In this document: positions 1 to 8,212 of the stretch, in pieces
How the letters are laid out: each line of letters opens with the position of its first letter
Numbering within the stretch: the first letter of the stretch is position 1
From: Enhydrobacter sp.
GTDB taxonomy: Bacteria; Pseudomonadota; Alphaproteobacteria; Reyranellales; Reyranellaceae
Length of the DNA: 64,000 bases
Reading direction: 5' to 3'
Assembly: GCF_030246845.1 (NCBI RefSeq)
Contig: NZ_CP126889.1
Location: 2,356,001 to 2,420,000, forward strand
Position numbers and translations under genes: made by a program
The notes under the pieces: generated by a model
What the model was told of the DNA's origin: nothing
The model's input: the letters and a program-made list of their open reading frames with translations, nothing else
Databases searched by the model: none

Positions 1-1467
1 AAGCTAAGGAGCTTCGATGCCGCCAAGGTCGAGAGGATGCGCGGCGTCAAGAAGGTCGTATCGATCGACGACAACGCGGTCGCCGTGATCGCCGACACCT
101 ACTGGAACGCGCACACCGCGCTCGAGGCCCTCCCGGTGCAGTGGGATGTCGGCAAGTTCGGCGAGCTGCAGCAGGATGCCGTCATGGCGATGCTGAAGGA
201 GGGGTTGGAGGCCGGGGAAGCCTTCGTCGGAAACGAGGCGGGCGACGCCGCGGCGGCGATCACCGGCGCCGCGCAGAGGGTCGAAGCGGTCTATGCCTTT
301 CCCTGGCAGTACCACGCCACGATGGAGCCCATGAATGCCACCGCACTCTACACGGCCGACAGATGCGAGGTGTGGTGCGGCACGCAGAATGGCGAGGCGG
401 CCCTTGCGGTCGCGGCCGAGGCAGCCGGGCTGCCGGTCGCCAAATGCGACGTCCACAAGCTTATGCTGGGCGGCGGTTTTGGCCGCCGCGGCCGCAGCGA
501 CTACGTGCGCCAGGCCGTGCTGGTCGCCAGGCAGATGCCGGGCACGCCCATCAAGCTCCTCTGGTCGCGCGAGGAAGACGCAACGCACGATCAGTACCAT
601 CCCATCACGATGTGCAAGCTCACCGGCGGGCTCGACAGCGACGGCAGGCTGGTCGGTCTGCATATGCGCCTCTCCGGACAGTCGATCCGCGCCTCCTTGG
701 CCCCGCAGAGCCTCCAGGCCAAAGGTGATCCCGGCGTCTTCCAGGGTCTCAACCCAGGCGGCCGGGAAGCGGCCTATGGTTACGACGTGCCGAATCTCCT
801 GATCGATCACGCGATGCGCAACCCGCATCTTCCGGCTGGCTTCTGGCGTGGCGTGAACACGAACCAGAATGCGGTCTACATGGAATGCTTCATGGATGAA
901 CTGGCCCATGCCGCCGGTCGGGACCCGCTCGATTTCCGCCTCGGGATGCTGAAGCCCCGGCACGCCGAGGTGCTCAAGGCCGCGGCGGAGAAAGCCGGCT
1001 ACGGCAAGCCACTGCCGGAAGGCCATGTCCATGGGCTGGCCCAGATCATGGGCTATGGCAGCTACGTCGCCGCTGTCGCCGAAGTTTCGGTAAGCGGCGA
1101 CGGCATCCTCAAGATCCACAAGATCACGGCCGCCACTAATCCGGGCCATGCCGTCAATCCGGCGCAAATCGACCGTCAGGTCGCGGGATCGTTCGCCTTC
1201 GGCCTGTCGGCGGCCCTCTATGGCGAGGTGACGGTGAAGGACGGCGCCGTCGAGCAGACCAACTTCGACAGCTACAATGTGATGCGCCTGGACGAGATGC
1301 CCGACGTCGACGTTGTCCTCATGCCATCTGGTGATTTCTGGGGTGGGGTCGGAGAGCCGACCATCGCCGTCGCCGCGCCGGCGGTGCTGAACGCCATATA
1401 CAAGGCCACCGGCAAGCGGATCCGCCAACTGCCGCTCATGAGCAACGACCTGAAGAAGGGTGCCTGA
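1..1467 (+). CDS. IorB-type molybdopterin-binding dehydrogenase subunit, 5'-truncated
   Basis: This is the C-terminal part of a large molybdenum hydroxylase subunit of the isoquinoline 1-oxidoreductase beta (IorB)/aldehyde dehydrogenase type. The frame is open from base 1, so the start lies upstream; 488 codons are visible against roughly 700-750 for the family. Molybdopterin-binding segments are visible: HATMEPMNATA, the LGGGFGRRG loop, and near the C-terminus GVGEP, whose Glu (codon 452) matches the catalytic base of the xanthine dehydrogenase/aldehyde oxidoreductase family. These enzymes hydroxylate aldehydes or N-heterocycles and pass electrons through a [2Fe-2S] partner subunit, often to a c-type cytochrome. 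The partner would lie outside the window. The following genes encode c-type cytochromes, so electron transfer to them is possible but is inference. The substrate cannot be read. Confidence 0.85.
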   Translation, partial: KLRSFDAAKVERMRGVKKVVSIDDNAVAVIADTYWNAHTALEALPVQWDVGKFGELQQDAVMAMLKEGLEAGEAFVGNEAGDAAAAITGAAQRVEAVYAFPWQYHATMEPMNATALYTADRCEVWCGTQNGEAALAVAAEAAGLPVAKCDVHKLMLGGGFGRRGRSDYVRQAVLVARQMPGTPIKLLWSREEDATHDQYHPITMCKLTGGLDSDGRLVGLHMRLSGQSIRASLAPQSLQAKGDPGVFQGLNPGGREAAYGYDVPNLLIDHAMRNPHLPAGFWRGVNTNQNAVYMECFMDELAHAAGRDPLDFRLGMLKPRHAEVLKAAAEKAGYGKPLPEGHVHGLAQIMGYGSYVAAVAEVSVSGDGILKIHKITAATNPGHAVNPAQIDRQVAGSFAFGLSAALYGEVTVKDGAVEQTNFDSYNVMRLDEMPDVDVVLMPSGDFWGGVGEPTIAVAAPAVLNAIYKATGKRIRQLPLMSNDLKKGA

Positions 1468-1506
1468 TGTCGCGTCGGCCGATAGCGGCATCGGCCGGTT
1501 CTGTCG

Positions 1507-1644
1507 ATGTTTGCCGACGCGGCCGAACCGCTGCTGCATGCGGTCATGCGCGCCCAAGCCGCGGCAAAGGCCGTGGTGCGCGGTCGCGGGGCACGATATG
1601 TCGAGGCAGGCTTCCGCATCCTCATGGGCGAGATGTTCAGATAA
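1507..1644 (+). CDS. Possible 45-residue small protein
   Basis: A short frame between the molybdenum hydroxylase and soxX starts MFADAAEPLLH and ends GEMFR with a TAA four bases before the soxX ATG. Composition (Ala- and Arg-rich, amphipathic, high GC at third positions) looks like coding sequence, and the spacing to soxX would suit translational coupling. No clear Shine-Dalgarno is seen and I do not recognise a family. It could be the remnant of a longer gene or a chance frame in GC-rich DNA. Confidence 0.25.
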   Translation: MFADAAEPLLHAVMRAQAAAKAVVRGRGARYVEAGFRILMGEMFR

Positions 1645-1648
1645 CGGC

Positions 1649-2095
1649 ATGCGTTTCATCATTTGCCTCGCCGCCGCCCTGGCGCTTCTGCCCCTCAATG
1701 CCCGATCGCAGGAAGGGCTTCGCTCCTACGTCATCGTGGGCGATTCGATTCCCGATTCGTTGACGGGGAAGGCGGGCGACGCTGCGCGCGGCCGCGCCCT
1801 CGTCGCCGATCGCAGCGCCGGCTTCTGCCTGCTCTGCCATCGCGCGCCCCTTCCCGAGGAGCGCTTCCAGGGCGATCTCGCGCCCGATCTCGCCGGGGCG
1901 GGCACGCGCTGGAGTGAAGGCCAGCTTCGCTTGCGTCTGGTCGATGCCTCCCGCCTGAACCCGGTTACGATCATGCCGCCCTACTATCGCCTCGATCGCC
2001 TGCAGCGTGTGGCGCGGAACTTCGCCGGCAAGCCCATATTGAATGCGCAGCAGATCGAGGATGTCGTGGCCTATCTCGCCAGCCTCACGAAGTGA
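1649..2095 (+). CDS. soxX: SoxX, monohaem c-type cytochrome subunit of SoxAX
   Basis: A 148-residue periplasmic cytochrome. It has an N-terminal signal peptide (about residues 1-20), a single haem c site CLLCH at 60-64 and a likely axial Met at 109 in the TIMPPYY segment, the usual SoxX pattern. SoxX pairs with SoxA to form the L-cysteine S-thiosulfotransferase that loads thiosulfate onto the carrier SoxYZ. The ATG at 1649 is chosen because it starts the signal peptide; upstream in-frame codons give an unlikely leader. soxA follows 49 bases later. No soxYZ, soxB or soxCD is visible, so either they lie upstream of the window or this pair acts elsewhere. Confidence 0.85.
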   Translation: MRFIICLAAALALLPLNARSQEGLRSYVIVGDSIPDSLTGKAGDAARGRALVADRSAGFCLLCHRAPLPEERFQGDLAPDLAGAGTRWSEGQLRLRLVDASRLNPVTIMPPYYRLDRLQRVARNFAGKPILNAQQIEDVVAYLASLTK

Positions 2096-2144
2096 TGATC
2101 CGGGACCTTGCCGCGCGTCGCGCCCTCGCCGTGGAGTCCGCGAC

Positions 2145-2915
2145 ATGAGGAGGCTGCCGGTCGTCTTGGGATTGGTGATCGTTTTCCTCGCCTCGCTCGC
2201 CGTGGCGCAAGGCCGCAAGGACCAACGCCGCTCGGGTTACCAGGACATGAGCCCGGCACTGCAGCGGATGCAGGACGACGACGCCGCCAATCCCGCGATG
2301 CCCCGTGTGCGGGCGGGCGAAGCGCTCTGGAAGGGGAAGGCCGGCCGCGCGGACAAGGCCTGCGCCGACTGCCACAACGCCGACAGCATGAAGGGCGTGG
2401 CGGCCCGCTATCCCGCGATTCCGCCCGGCGCGGACAGGCCGGTCGACCTCGAAGGACGGATCGATCTCTGTCGCACCGAGCATCAGAAGGCCGAGCCGTT
2501 CGGTCCCGAGAGCGAGCCGCTCCTCGATCTTGCGGCCTACGTGGCCTTCCAGTCGCGCGGCATGCCGATCGCGCCGCCGGACGATCCTCGCCTTGCTTCC
2601 TTCCGTGCGCATGGAGGGGAGCTTTTCAAGGAGCGGCAGGGCCAGCTCAATCTCTCCTGCGCCAACTGCCACGACGACAATGCCGGAAAGAAGCTGGGCG
2701 GCGCCACCATCCCGCAGGGCCATCCGACCGGCTATCCGGTTTATCGTCTGGAATGGCAGGCGCTGGGCTCGCTGAAACGGCGGCTGCGCAATTGCCTGAT
2801 CGGCATGCGCGCGGAGCCCTTCGACTACGACTCGCCGGAATACCTCGATCTCGAGCTTTACTTGATGGATCGGGCGAAGGGCATGGCGATCGATGCGCCG
2901 GCCGTGCGACCCTGA
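2145..2915 (+). CDS. soxA: SoxA, dihaem L-cysteine S-thiosulfotransferase subunit
   Basis: A 256-residue secreted dihaem cytochrome. It has a signal peptide (about 1-21), haem motifs CADCH at 73-77 and CANCH at 172-176, and the conserved RNC segment with Cys217, which corresponds to the persulfidated active-site cysteine of known SoxA proteins. The segment after it (RAEPF, then LELYL, ending APAVRP) is typical of the family. Together with SoxX it would form the haem enzyme that attaches thiosulfate sulfur to SoxY. Both haem sites are kept, so this is the dihaem form. The start at 2145 gives a proper signal peptide. Retention of Cys217 argues for an active enzyme rather than a plain electron carrier. 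Confidence 0.87.
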   Translation: MRRLPVVLGLVIVFLASLAVAQGRKDQRRSGYQDMSPALQRMQDDDAANPAMPRVRAGEALWKGKAGRADKACADCHNADSMKGVAARYPAIPPGADRPVDLEGRIDLCRTEHQKAEPFGPESEPLLDLAAYVAFQSRGMPIAPPDDPRLASFRAHGGELFKERQGQLNLSCANCHDDNAGKKLGGATIPQGHPTGYPVYRLEWQALGSLKRRLRNCLIGMRAEPFDYDSPEYLDLELYLMDRAKGMAIDAPAVRP

Positions 2916-3048
2916 TCCCACCCCTGTCTGCCGACATCAGAACATTCTGCGCCGTCGGCGGTTCGGGAATTTTCTTCCTCCCCGTGCCGGCGCATTCGGC
3001 AGCCGGTTTCATTGAGGCGCGGAACGGCCGCGTCTTAGATTGCCGCGT

Positions 3049-3321
3049 ATGTCGTCCCTCGCTACCGAACTCCTTTCGCGCGCCGCGGGCTTCCTGGCGG
3101 CGAGCTATGGCGAAGCCGGGCTCTGGGTCGTCTCGGCGCGGGGCCGCATCGTCGGGTCGCTTGCCGATACCGAGGAGGGCTGGCGGCTGTCCTGGTTCGA
3201 AGGCGCCGATATTCGCCTGGCCAACTATGCCGGCAGGATCGATGGTGATCTCGAGGCGCTGTCGCAGGCCCTGACGTTGCGGCTGGGCGCCCCGGTCCGG
3301 CTGGACCCATTGCCGGGCTGA
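3049..3321 (+). CDS. Small protein of unknown function (90 aa)
   Basis: A 90-residue protein with no signal peptide or membrane segment; a TTG nine bases upstream is an alternative start. It has a compact alternating pattern (LWVVSARGRIVG, then GWRLSWFEGADIRLANY) suggesting a small beta-rich domain followed by a helix (GDLEALSQALTLRL). I do not recognise a family. It lies 133 bases after soxA and 64 bases before an Lrp-type regulator, so it probably has its own promoter or is a weakly coupled distal gene. Confidence 0.6.
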   Translation: MSSLATELLSRAAGFLAASYGEAGLWVVSARGRIVGSLADTEEGWRLSWFEGADIRLANYAGRIDGDLEALSQALTLRLGAPVRLDPLPG

Positions 3322-3385
3322 GACCGGTTGAGTTTGTGCCGCCCGGACCCGACACTGCGGGTCGCGGCGCCGGATAGGACTCCTC

Positions 3386-3877
3386 ATGGACGCGATCGAC
3401 CGGAAGATAGTGGCCCTCCTGCAGGAAGATGCCAGCCTTTCGCTGGCGCAGATCGCCCATCGCGTGGGCCTCTCGCAAAGCCCGTGCTGGAAGCGCATCC
3501 AGCGGCTGGAGAAGGCCGGTGTCATCCTGAAGCGCGTGGCGCTGGTGTCGCCGGAAGCGCTGGGGATGGGCCTCACCGTGTTCGTGTCGATCGAGACCGG
3601 CGACCATTCGTCGGCCTGGCTCGCGAAATTCGCCCAGACCGTGACCGCCATGCCCGAGGTGATGGAGTTCCACCGCATGGCTGGCGACATCGACTACATG
3701 CTGCGCGTCGCCGTGCCCAACATGCAGGCCTACGACGCCTTTTACAAGAAGCTGATCGACACCATGCCGCTCAAGAACGTCACCTCGCGTTTCGCCATGG
3801 AGCGCATCAAGTCGACGACGGCCTATCCCTTGCCGGCCGACCCGCGAAATCTGCGCGAGTTGAAAAAGAAGGGCTGA
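3386..3877 (+). CDS. Lrp/AsnC-family transcriptional regulator
   Basis: A 163-residue regulator with an N-terminal winged helix-turn-helix (about residues 3-55, opening MDAIDRKIVALLQEDA) and a C-terminal RAM/AsnC ligand-sensing and oligomerisation domain (about 65-150, with the MAGDIDYMLRV core). Lrp-type proteins form dimers or octamers and respond to amino acids or related metabolites. It lies 69 bases upstream of a class II aldolase gene on the same strand, so a role in controlling that gene or its own transcription is plausible. The effector cannot be read from sequence. Confidence 0.93.
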   Translation: MDAIDRKIVALLQEDASLSLAQIAHRVGLSQSPCWKRIQRLEKAGVILKRVALVSPEALGMGLTVFVSIETGDHSSAWLAKFAQTVTAMPEVMEFHRMAGDIDYMLRVAVPNMQAYDAFYKKLIDTMPLKNVTSRFAMERIKSTTAYPLPADPRNLRELKKKG

Positions 3878-3946
3878 CCGGCGGCGGTGGACGGCCGGCG
3901 TTGCGAAGCGCTACGGTTCGGCATTGCCGACAAACCGGAGCCCTCC

Positions 3947-4744
3947 ATGAGCGTCCATGCGCTGAAGACGTCGAAAGTCGCCAACCTCCGCGCGAAGGTC
4001 TCGCCGGAGGAATGGCAGGCCCGTGTCGATCTCGCCGCCTGCTACCGGCTGATGGACCTCTACGGCATGTCCGACCTGATCGCCAACCACATCTCGGTGC
4101 GCGTGCCGGGCGAGCCCGATGCCTTCCTGATCAACGCCTACGGGCTCCTCTACGAGGAGATCACCGCGTCGAGCCTGCTCAAGATCGATCACGAGGGGAG
4201 CATCCTCGCCAAGCCGGATTTCGGCCCGGGCCTCGACTATGGCGTCAATCGCGCCGGCTTCGTCATCCATAGCGCGATCCACATGGCCAAGCCCGACGTC
4301 AACTGCGTGATCCACACCCACACCTGGCCCGGCATGGCGGTCTCGACCATGGAATGCGGGCTGCTCGCCAACACCCAGACCTCGATGCGCTTCGCCCATA
4401 TCAGCTACCACGACTTCGACGGCGTGGTGCTCGACCTCGCCGCGCGCGAGGGGCTGGTGAGGGATCTCGGCGACAACAACGCGATGATCCTGCGCAATCA
4501 CGGCCTGCTGACCACCGGCGCCACGATCCCCGAGGCCTTCAACGCCATGCATCGGCTGGAGCTTTCCTGCAAGACCCAGGTCGCGGCGATGTCGTGCAAC
4601 ACCAGGCTGATCGAGGTCCCGGCCGACGTGGTCGAGGCGACCTACCAGAACTACCAGCCGCATGTCCGACGCCCGTTCGGCCTGCTCGACTGGCCAGCGC
4701 TGCTGCGCAAGCTCGACCGCCTCGATCCGAGCTTCCGGGATTAG
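3947..4744 (+). CDS. Class II aldolase/adducin-family protein
   Basis: A 265-residue zinc-dependent aldolase/epimerase-fold protein. The metal-binding His residues are present: HTH at 123-125 and the NHG of RNHGLLTTG at 185; the conserved acidic residue lies near 71 (YEEI). Relatives include fuculose-phosphate aldolase, ribulose-5-phosphate epimerase and many uncharacterised class II aldolase/adducin proteins of proteobacteria, to which this one is closest. The start at 3947 is preferred over one 60 bases upstream, whose leader (MDGRRCEALRF) looks unlike protein. It is followed by a hairpin repeat and a convergent gene. Confidence 0.88.
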   Translation: MSVHALKTSKVANLRAKVSPEEWQARVDLAACYRLMDLYGMSDLIANHISVRVPGEPDAFLINAYGLLYEEITASSLLKIDHEGSILAKPDFGPGLDYGVNRAGFVIHSAIHMAKPDVNCVIHTHTWPGMAVSTMECGLLANTQTSMRFAHISYHDFDGVVLDLAAREGLVRDLGDNNAMILRNHGLLTTGATIPEAFNAMHRLELSCKTQVAAMSCNTRLIEVPADVVEATYQNYQPHVRRPFGLLDWPALLRKLDRLDPSFRD

Positions 4745-4770
4745 CCCGATTCGGGCTTCCGGCAAGCCCG

Positions 4771-4840
4771 TGTCATCCCGAGCGTAGCGAGGGGATCTTT
4801 CGCGGGGCCTTCAAAGATTCCTCGCTGCGCTCGGAATGAC
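4771..4840. repeat. REP-like hairpin repeat, copy 1
   Basis: An imperfect inverted repeat of 70 bases, from TGTCATCCCGAGCG on the left to CGCTCGGAATGAC on the right. It sits between the convergent class II aldolase and DUF3237 genes. This copy is the most diverged: it has an extra G after AGCGAGG and two mismatches in the right arm. The same element recurs at 16831, 58881 and 62181. A short stem just upstream (AGCCC/GGGCT, 4743-4757) overlaps the aldolase stop codon. Confidence 0.85.
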
Positions 4841-4878
4841 GCAGCAGTTGGAACAGGCTTTTGTTTACGATGCCCCAG

Positions 4879-5361
4879 TCAAAGCACCTCGTGGAAGCCG
4901 ATCGCGACGCGGTCGGGGGTGCGGGCGGCGACGCCGACGAAGGTCGCGCGCTCCATCCATTTGAGCGACGGGTCGGCGGTCTCGAAGCGCGGCGCGGTGC
5001 GGAAATGGTAGCTGTCGAAGGGCACCAGCTCGCCTTTCGACATGCGTGCCAGCACCTGGGGACTGGCGACGCGCAGGCCATCGTTCTGCACGTAGACCAG
5101 CGCGCCCGACCTGCTGCGGATGGTGTAGCGCGCCACCACCTCGATCGCGCCGTCCGGGCGGACGATTTGCCAGTCGGCGCCGCCCGGCAGGATCTCGCCC
5201 TCGAAGCGCGGGCCATGCGCCTCGCCGCCCAGGATGTCGACGATGCGGCGATGGCCGCGTGCCGTCTGGCCGAGGTCCTGGATCGGTCCCACCTTCACCT
5301 TGACGGCGAAGGCAAAGCGCAGGGAAGGCGGCGTCGTGAGGAAGCGCTCGATCTCGTCCAT
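4879..5361 (-). CDS. DUF3237 domain-containing protein
   Basis: A 160-residue protein of the DUF3237 family, a small beta-barrel domain without settled function. The family core is visible: GHRRIVDILGGEAHGPRFEG, GADWQIVRPDG, and the C-terminal FVGVAARTPDRVAIGFHEVL. There is no signal peptide. Its ATG at 5361 overlaps the TGA of the upstream acyl-CoA dehydrogenase gene by one base, so the two are probably translated together. That coupling suggests an accessory step in acyl-CoA or ester metabolism, which is inference. Confidence 0.85.
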   Translation of the reverse strand: MDEIERFLTTPPSLRFAFAVKVKVGPIQDLGQTARGHRRIVDILGGEAHGPRFEGEILPGGADWQIVRPDGAIEVVARYTIRSRSGALVYVQNDGLRVASPQVLARMSKGELVPFDSYHFRTAPRFETADPSLKWMERATFVGVAARTPDRVAIGFHEVL

Positions 5362-6527
5362 CACGCCGCCTTCGGCTTGCCGAGGAGATGGTCGGAAATG
5401 ATGCGTTGCTGGATCTCCGACGTGCCCTCGAAGATCTTGGTGAGACGGGCGTCGCGCCAGTAGCGCTCGACGGCATGCAGCGTGGTGTAGCCCGCGCCGC
5501 CGAAGATCTGCAGCGCCTCGGAGGTCACGCGCTCGGCCATTTCGGAGGCGTGGAACTTCACCATCGCGGCCTCCTTGTCGCATCGGCGCTTCTGGTCGAT
5601 CTCGTCGCAGACGTAGTACATGAGCTGACGCGAGGCCTCGATCTCCGTCGCCATGCGGGCGAGCCGAAAGCGGGTGTTCTGGAATTCGCCGATCGCCTGG
5701 CCGAACTGCCTCCGCTCCTGCGCATAGGCGGTCGCATCCTCCAGCGCGCCGCGCGCGAGCCCAATTGCGCGGGCGGCCGTATGGGCTCGCGCCCGTTCGA
5801 GGCCGGCCGAGATGTAATAGAAGGCGCGGCCTTCCTCGCCGATCAGCGCCGAGGCGGGAAGCCGGCAATTGTCGAAGGCGAGCTCCCAGGTCTTCCAGCC
5901 GAAGTAGCCGATCTTGGGAATGGGCGCGCCGCGCACGCCGTCGGGCAGCGTGCCGCGCTTCTTCTCGATCAGGAACGACGAGAGGCCCACATGCTTGCGC
6001 TTCGGGTCCGCCGGATCGGAGGTGCGCGCGACCAGCATGATGTAGTCGGCGCCATCGGCGAAGGTGCACCAGTACTTGTTGCCGTTGATCACCCAGCTAT
6101 CGCCGTCGCGACGCGCACGGCAGGAGATGTTGCCGAGGTCGGAGCCGACATCCGGTTCCGACATGGCCGCCGCGCCCAAAAACTCGCCGCGGGCGGCGCG
6201 CGGCAGGAAGGCCGCGCGTTGCTCCTCGGTCATGCCGCGGCCGGCGCTGAGGCCATTGCCGCGGGCGATGATGGAGGCGACGCTCATCCAGGCGCGCGCC
6301 AGCTCCTCGGTGATCAGGCAGTATTCGAAGACGCCGAGCCCCATGCCGCCGTATTGCTCGGGAATGACGATGCCGAAATAGCCCATGTCCGCCAGCTTCC
6401 GGATCAGCTCGGCCGGGATGTCGCCTTTTTCGGGATCGAGCTTGTTGGCGATCGGCAGCACCTCCTTCATGGCGAAGGCGCGCGCCGTCTCCTGGATCAT
6501 GCGTCGCTCGTCGGTCATGTAACCCAT
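5361..6527 (-). CDS. Acyl-CoA dehydrogenase
   Basis: A 388-residue FAD enzyme of the acyl-CoA dehydrogenase family, which introduces a 2,3-double bond into an acyl-CoA thioester and passes electrons to ETF. The full three-domain architecture is present. The FAD/substrate segment AAAMSEPDVGSDL is near residue 120 and the C-terminal IFEGTSEIQ carries the catalytic Glu at 367. Length is normal. It follows the GMC oxidoreductase gene by 13 bases and overlaps the DUF3237 gene, so the three probably form one operon. The chain length or branching of the substrate cannot be deduced. Confidence 0.93.
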   Translation of the reverse strand: MGYMTDERRMIQETARAFAMKEVLPIANKLDPEKGDIPAELIRKLADMGYFGIVIPEQYGGMGLGVFEYCLITEELARAWMSVASIIARGNGLSAGRGMTEEQRAAFLPRAARGEFLGAAAMSEPDVGSDLGNISCRARRDGDSWVINGNKYWCTFADGADYIMLVARTSDPADPKRKHVGLSSFLIEKKRGTLPDGVRGAPIPKIGYFGWKTWELAFDNCRLPASALIGEEGRAFYYISAGLERARAHTAARAIGLARGALEDATAYAQERRQFGQAIGEFQNTRFRLARMATEIEASRQLMYYVCDEIDQKRRCDKEAAMVKFHASEMAERVTSEALQIFGGAGYTTLHAVERYWRDARLTKIFEGTSEIQQRIISDHLLGKPKAA

Positions 6528-6540
6528 CGTCTTCCTCTTT

Positions 6541-8136
6541 CTATTGCCGTGCGTCCTCGCGGATCATCGCCGCGCCCTTCTCGGCGATCATGATGGTGGG
6601 AGCGTTGGTGTTGCCGGTGGTGAGGGTGGGCATCACCGAGGCGTCGATCACGCGCAGGCCCTCGATGCCATGCACCTTGAGGCGCGAATCGACGACCGCG
6701 CGCGGATCCTCGCCCATCTTGCAGGTGCCGACCGGGTGATAGAGCGTGTTGCCGGACCGCCGGGCATAGGCCAGGAGGTCCTCGTCCTTCTGGATGTCGG
6801 GGCCGGGCTGGATCTCGCCGCGGCTGTGCTGGCCGAGCGCCGGCGCGGCGAAGATGCGCCGCACATGGCGCGTGCCGCCCAGAAGCGCCAGCTCGTCGGT
6901 GCGGGCCGTGAGATAGTTGGGCCGGATGGCCGGCCGCTCGAACGGATCGGGCGAGCTCGCCATGATCGTGCCGCGGCTGTCGGGCTTCACCACGCACACC
7001 ACGCAGCTCATGCCGGGCCGTTCGTCGAGCTGGCCGAACTTCAGCGGGTGCGTGCTGCCCGGCGTGAACAGGAGCTGCAGGTCGGGCGAGGCGAGCCCTT
7101 CGCGGCTGTCGCAGAAGACCTGGGCCGTCGTGACGCCGAAAGTGAGGGCGCCGCGGCCGGTGGTGGCGAAGCGCACGATCTCCGGCAGGACGCGCGGGAA
7201 GCGCGCGATCTCGTTCACCGTCGGCGTGCCGTGCACGCGATGCACGACGCGGATCACATAGTGGTCGATCAGATTGGCGCCGACACCCGGCAGGTCGCGC
7301 ACGACGGGAATGCCGAGCGACTGCAGATGCGCGCCCGGTCCGATGCCCGATATCTGCAGGAGGTGCGGCGAGTTGACCGTGCCGCCGGCGACGATCACCT
7401 CGCGAAGGGCGCGCACATGCGTGAGGTTGCCGCCGCGCCGAAAGGTGATGCCGGTGCAGAGCCGGCCCTCGAAGCTCAGCTTGCCGCCCTGCGCGTCTGT
7501 CTCGATGCGCAGGTTGGGCCGGCGGCGCGCCTCGCGCAGGAAGGTCTGCGCCGTCGAGCCGCGAAACCGGCCGCGCCGCGTCATCTGGGAATAGCCCACG
7601 CCGTAACGCTGCCTGCCGTTGAGGTCGGGATTGAACGGGAAGCCCGCCTGCTGGGCGGCTTCCACGAAGCGATGGGTGAGGGGCAGGATGGTGCGGTAGT
7701 CCTCGACCTTCAGCGGGCCGCCGTGGCCGCGCACCTCGGGATCGCCCTTCTGCACGTAGTGCTCGGATTTCCTGAAGTAAGGCAGCACGTCGTCCCAGCT
7801 CCAGCCGCGGCAACCCATCTGCGCCCAGCCGTCGAAGTCGGCCGGCGCGCCGCGGACATAGAGCATGCCGTTGATCGAGCTCGACCCGCCGAGCGTGCGC
7901 CCGCGCGGCCAGTCGATGCGGCGTTCGCCCGAGCCCTTCTCCGGCTCGGTGGTGAAATTCCAGTTCACCAGCGGATTTCGGATCAGCGATCGCATGCCGG
8001 CCGGGATATGGATCATCGGGTGCCAGTCGTTCGGCCCGGCCTCCAGCAGGATCACCGACGCGCCGGTTTCCGACAGACGAGACGCGACCACGCATCCGGC
8101 CGAGCCGGCGCCCACCACGACATAATCCGCCTGCAT
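6541..8136 (-). CDS. GMC-family FAD oxidoreductase (choline dehydrogenase-like)
   Basis: A 531-residue glucose-methanol-choline oxidoreductase. The dinucleotide-binding motif GAGSAGCVVASRL lies at the N-terminus, [10 protein letters not shown] is the GMC signature, and the active-site region HPVGTCKMG plus SVMPTLTTGNTNAPT lies at the C-terminus. Such enzymes oxidise primary alcohols with FAD. No signal peptide is seen. It is probably first in a minus-strand operon with the acyl-CoA dehydrogenase and DUF3237 genes, and is divergent from a ThDP-dependent enzyme gene across 76 bases. It resembles but is not identical to the GMC protein at 16955, so they are paralogues rather than a recent duplication. 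Confidence 0.92.
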   Translation of the reverse strand: MQADYVVVGAGSAGCVVASRLSETGASVILLEAGPNDWHPMIHIPAGMRSLIRNPLVNWNFTTEPEKGSGERRIDWPRGRTLGGSSSINGMLYVRGAPADFDGWAQMGCRGWSWDDVLPYFRKSEHYVQKGDPEVRGHGGPLKVEDYRTILPLTHRFVEAAQQAGFPFNPDLNGRQRYGVGYSQMTRRGRFRGSTAQTFLREARRRPNLRIETDAQGGKLSFEGRLCTGITFRRGGNLTHVRALREVIVAGGTVNSPHLLQISGIGPGAHLQSLGIPVVRDLPGVGANLIDHYVIRVVHRVHGTPTVNEIARFPRVLPEIVRFATTGRGALTFGVTTAQVFCDSREGLASPDLQLLFTPGSTHPLKFGQLDERPGMSCVVCVVKPDSRGTIMASSPDPFERPAIRPNYLTARTDELALLGGTRHVRRIFAAPALGQHSRGEIQPGPDIQKDEDLLAYARRSGNTLYHPVGTCKMGEDPRAVVDSRLKVHGIEGLRVIDASVMPTLTTGNTNAPTIMIAEKGAAMIREDARQ

Positions 8137-8212
8137 GGCGTTTCCTCCCGATAGCGCTCGACAAGCTCCATCGCTTTCTCATACCAAGCAAGGGAATTGA
8201 GGGAGCGGAAAG

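Noticed and set aside
4..1698. 564-codon minus-strand open frame opposite the molybdenum hydroxylase gene
   Set aside because: It is antisense to a gene with clear family motifs; long antisense frames are expected in this GC-rich DNA and the translation shows no recognisable domain.
6544..8154. 536-codon plus-strand frame opposite the GMC oxidoreductase
   Set aside because: The opposite strand carries full GMC signatures, so this is a GC-bias artefact.
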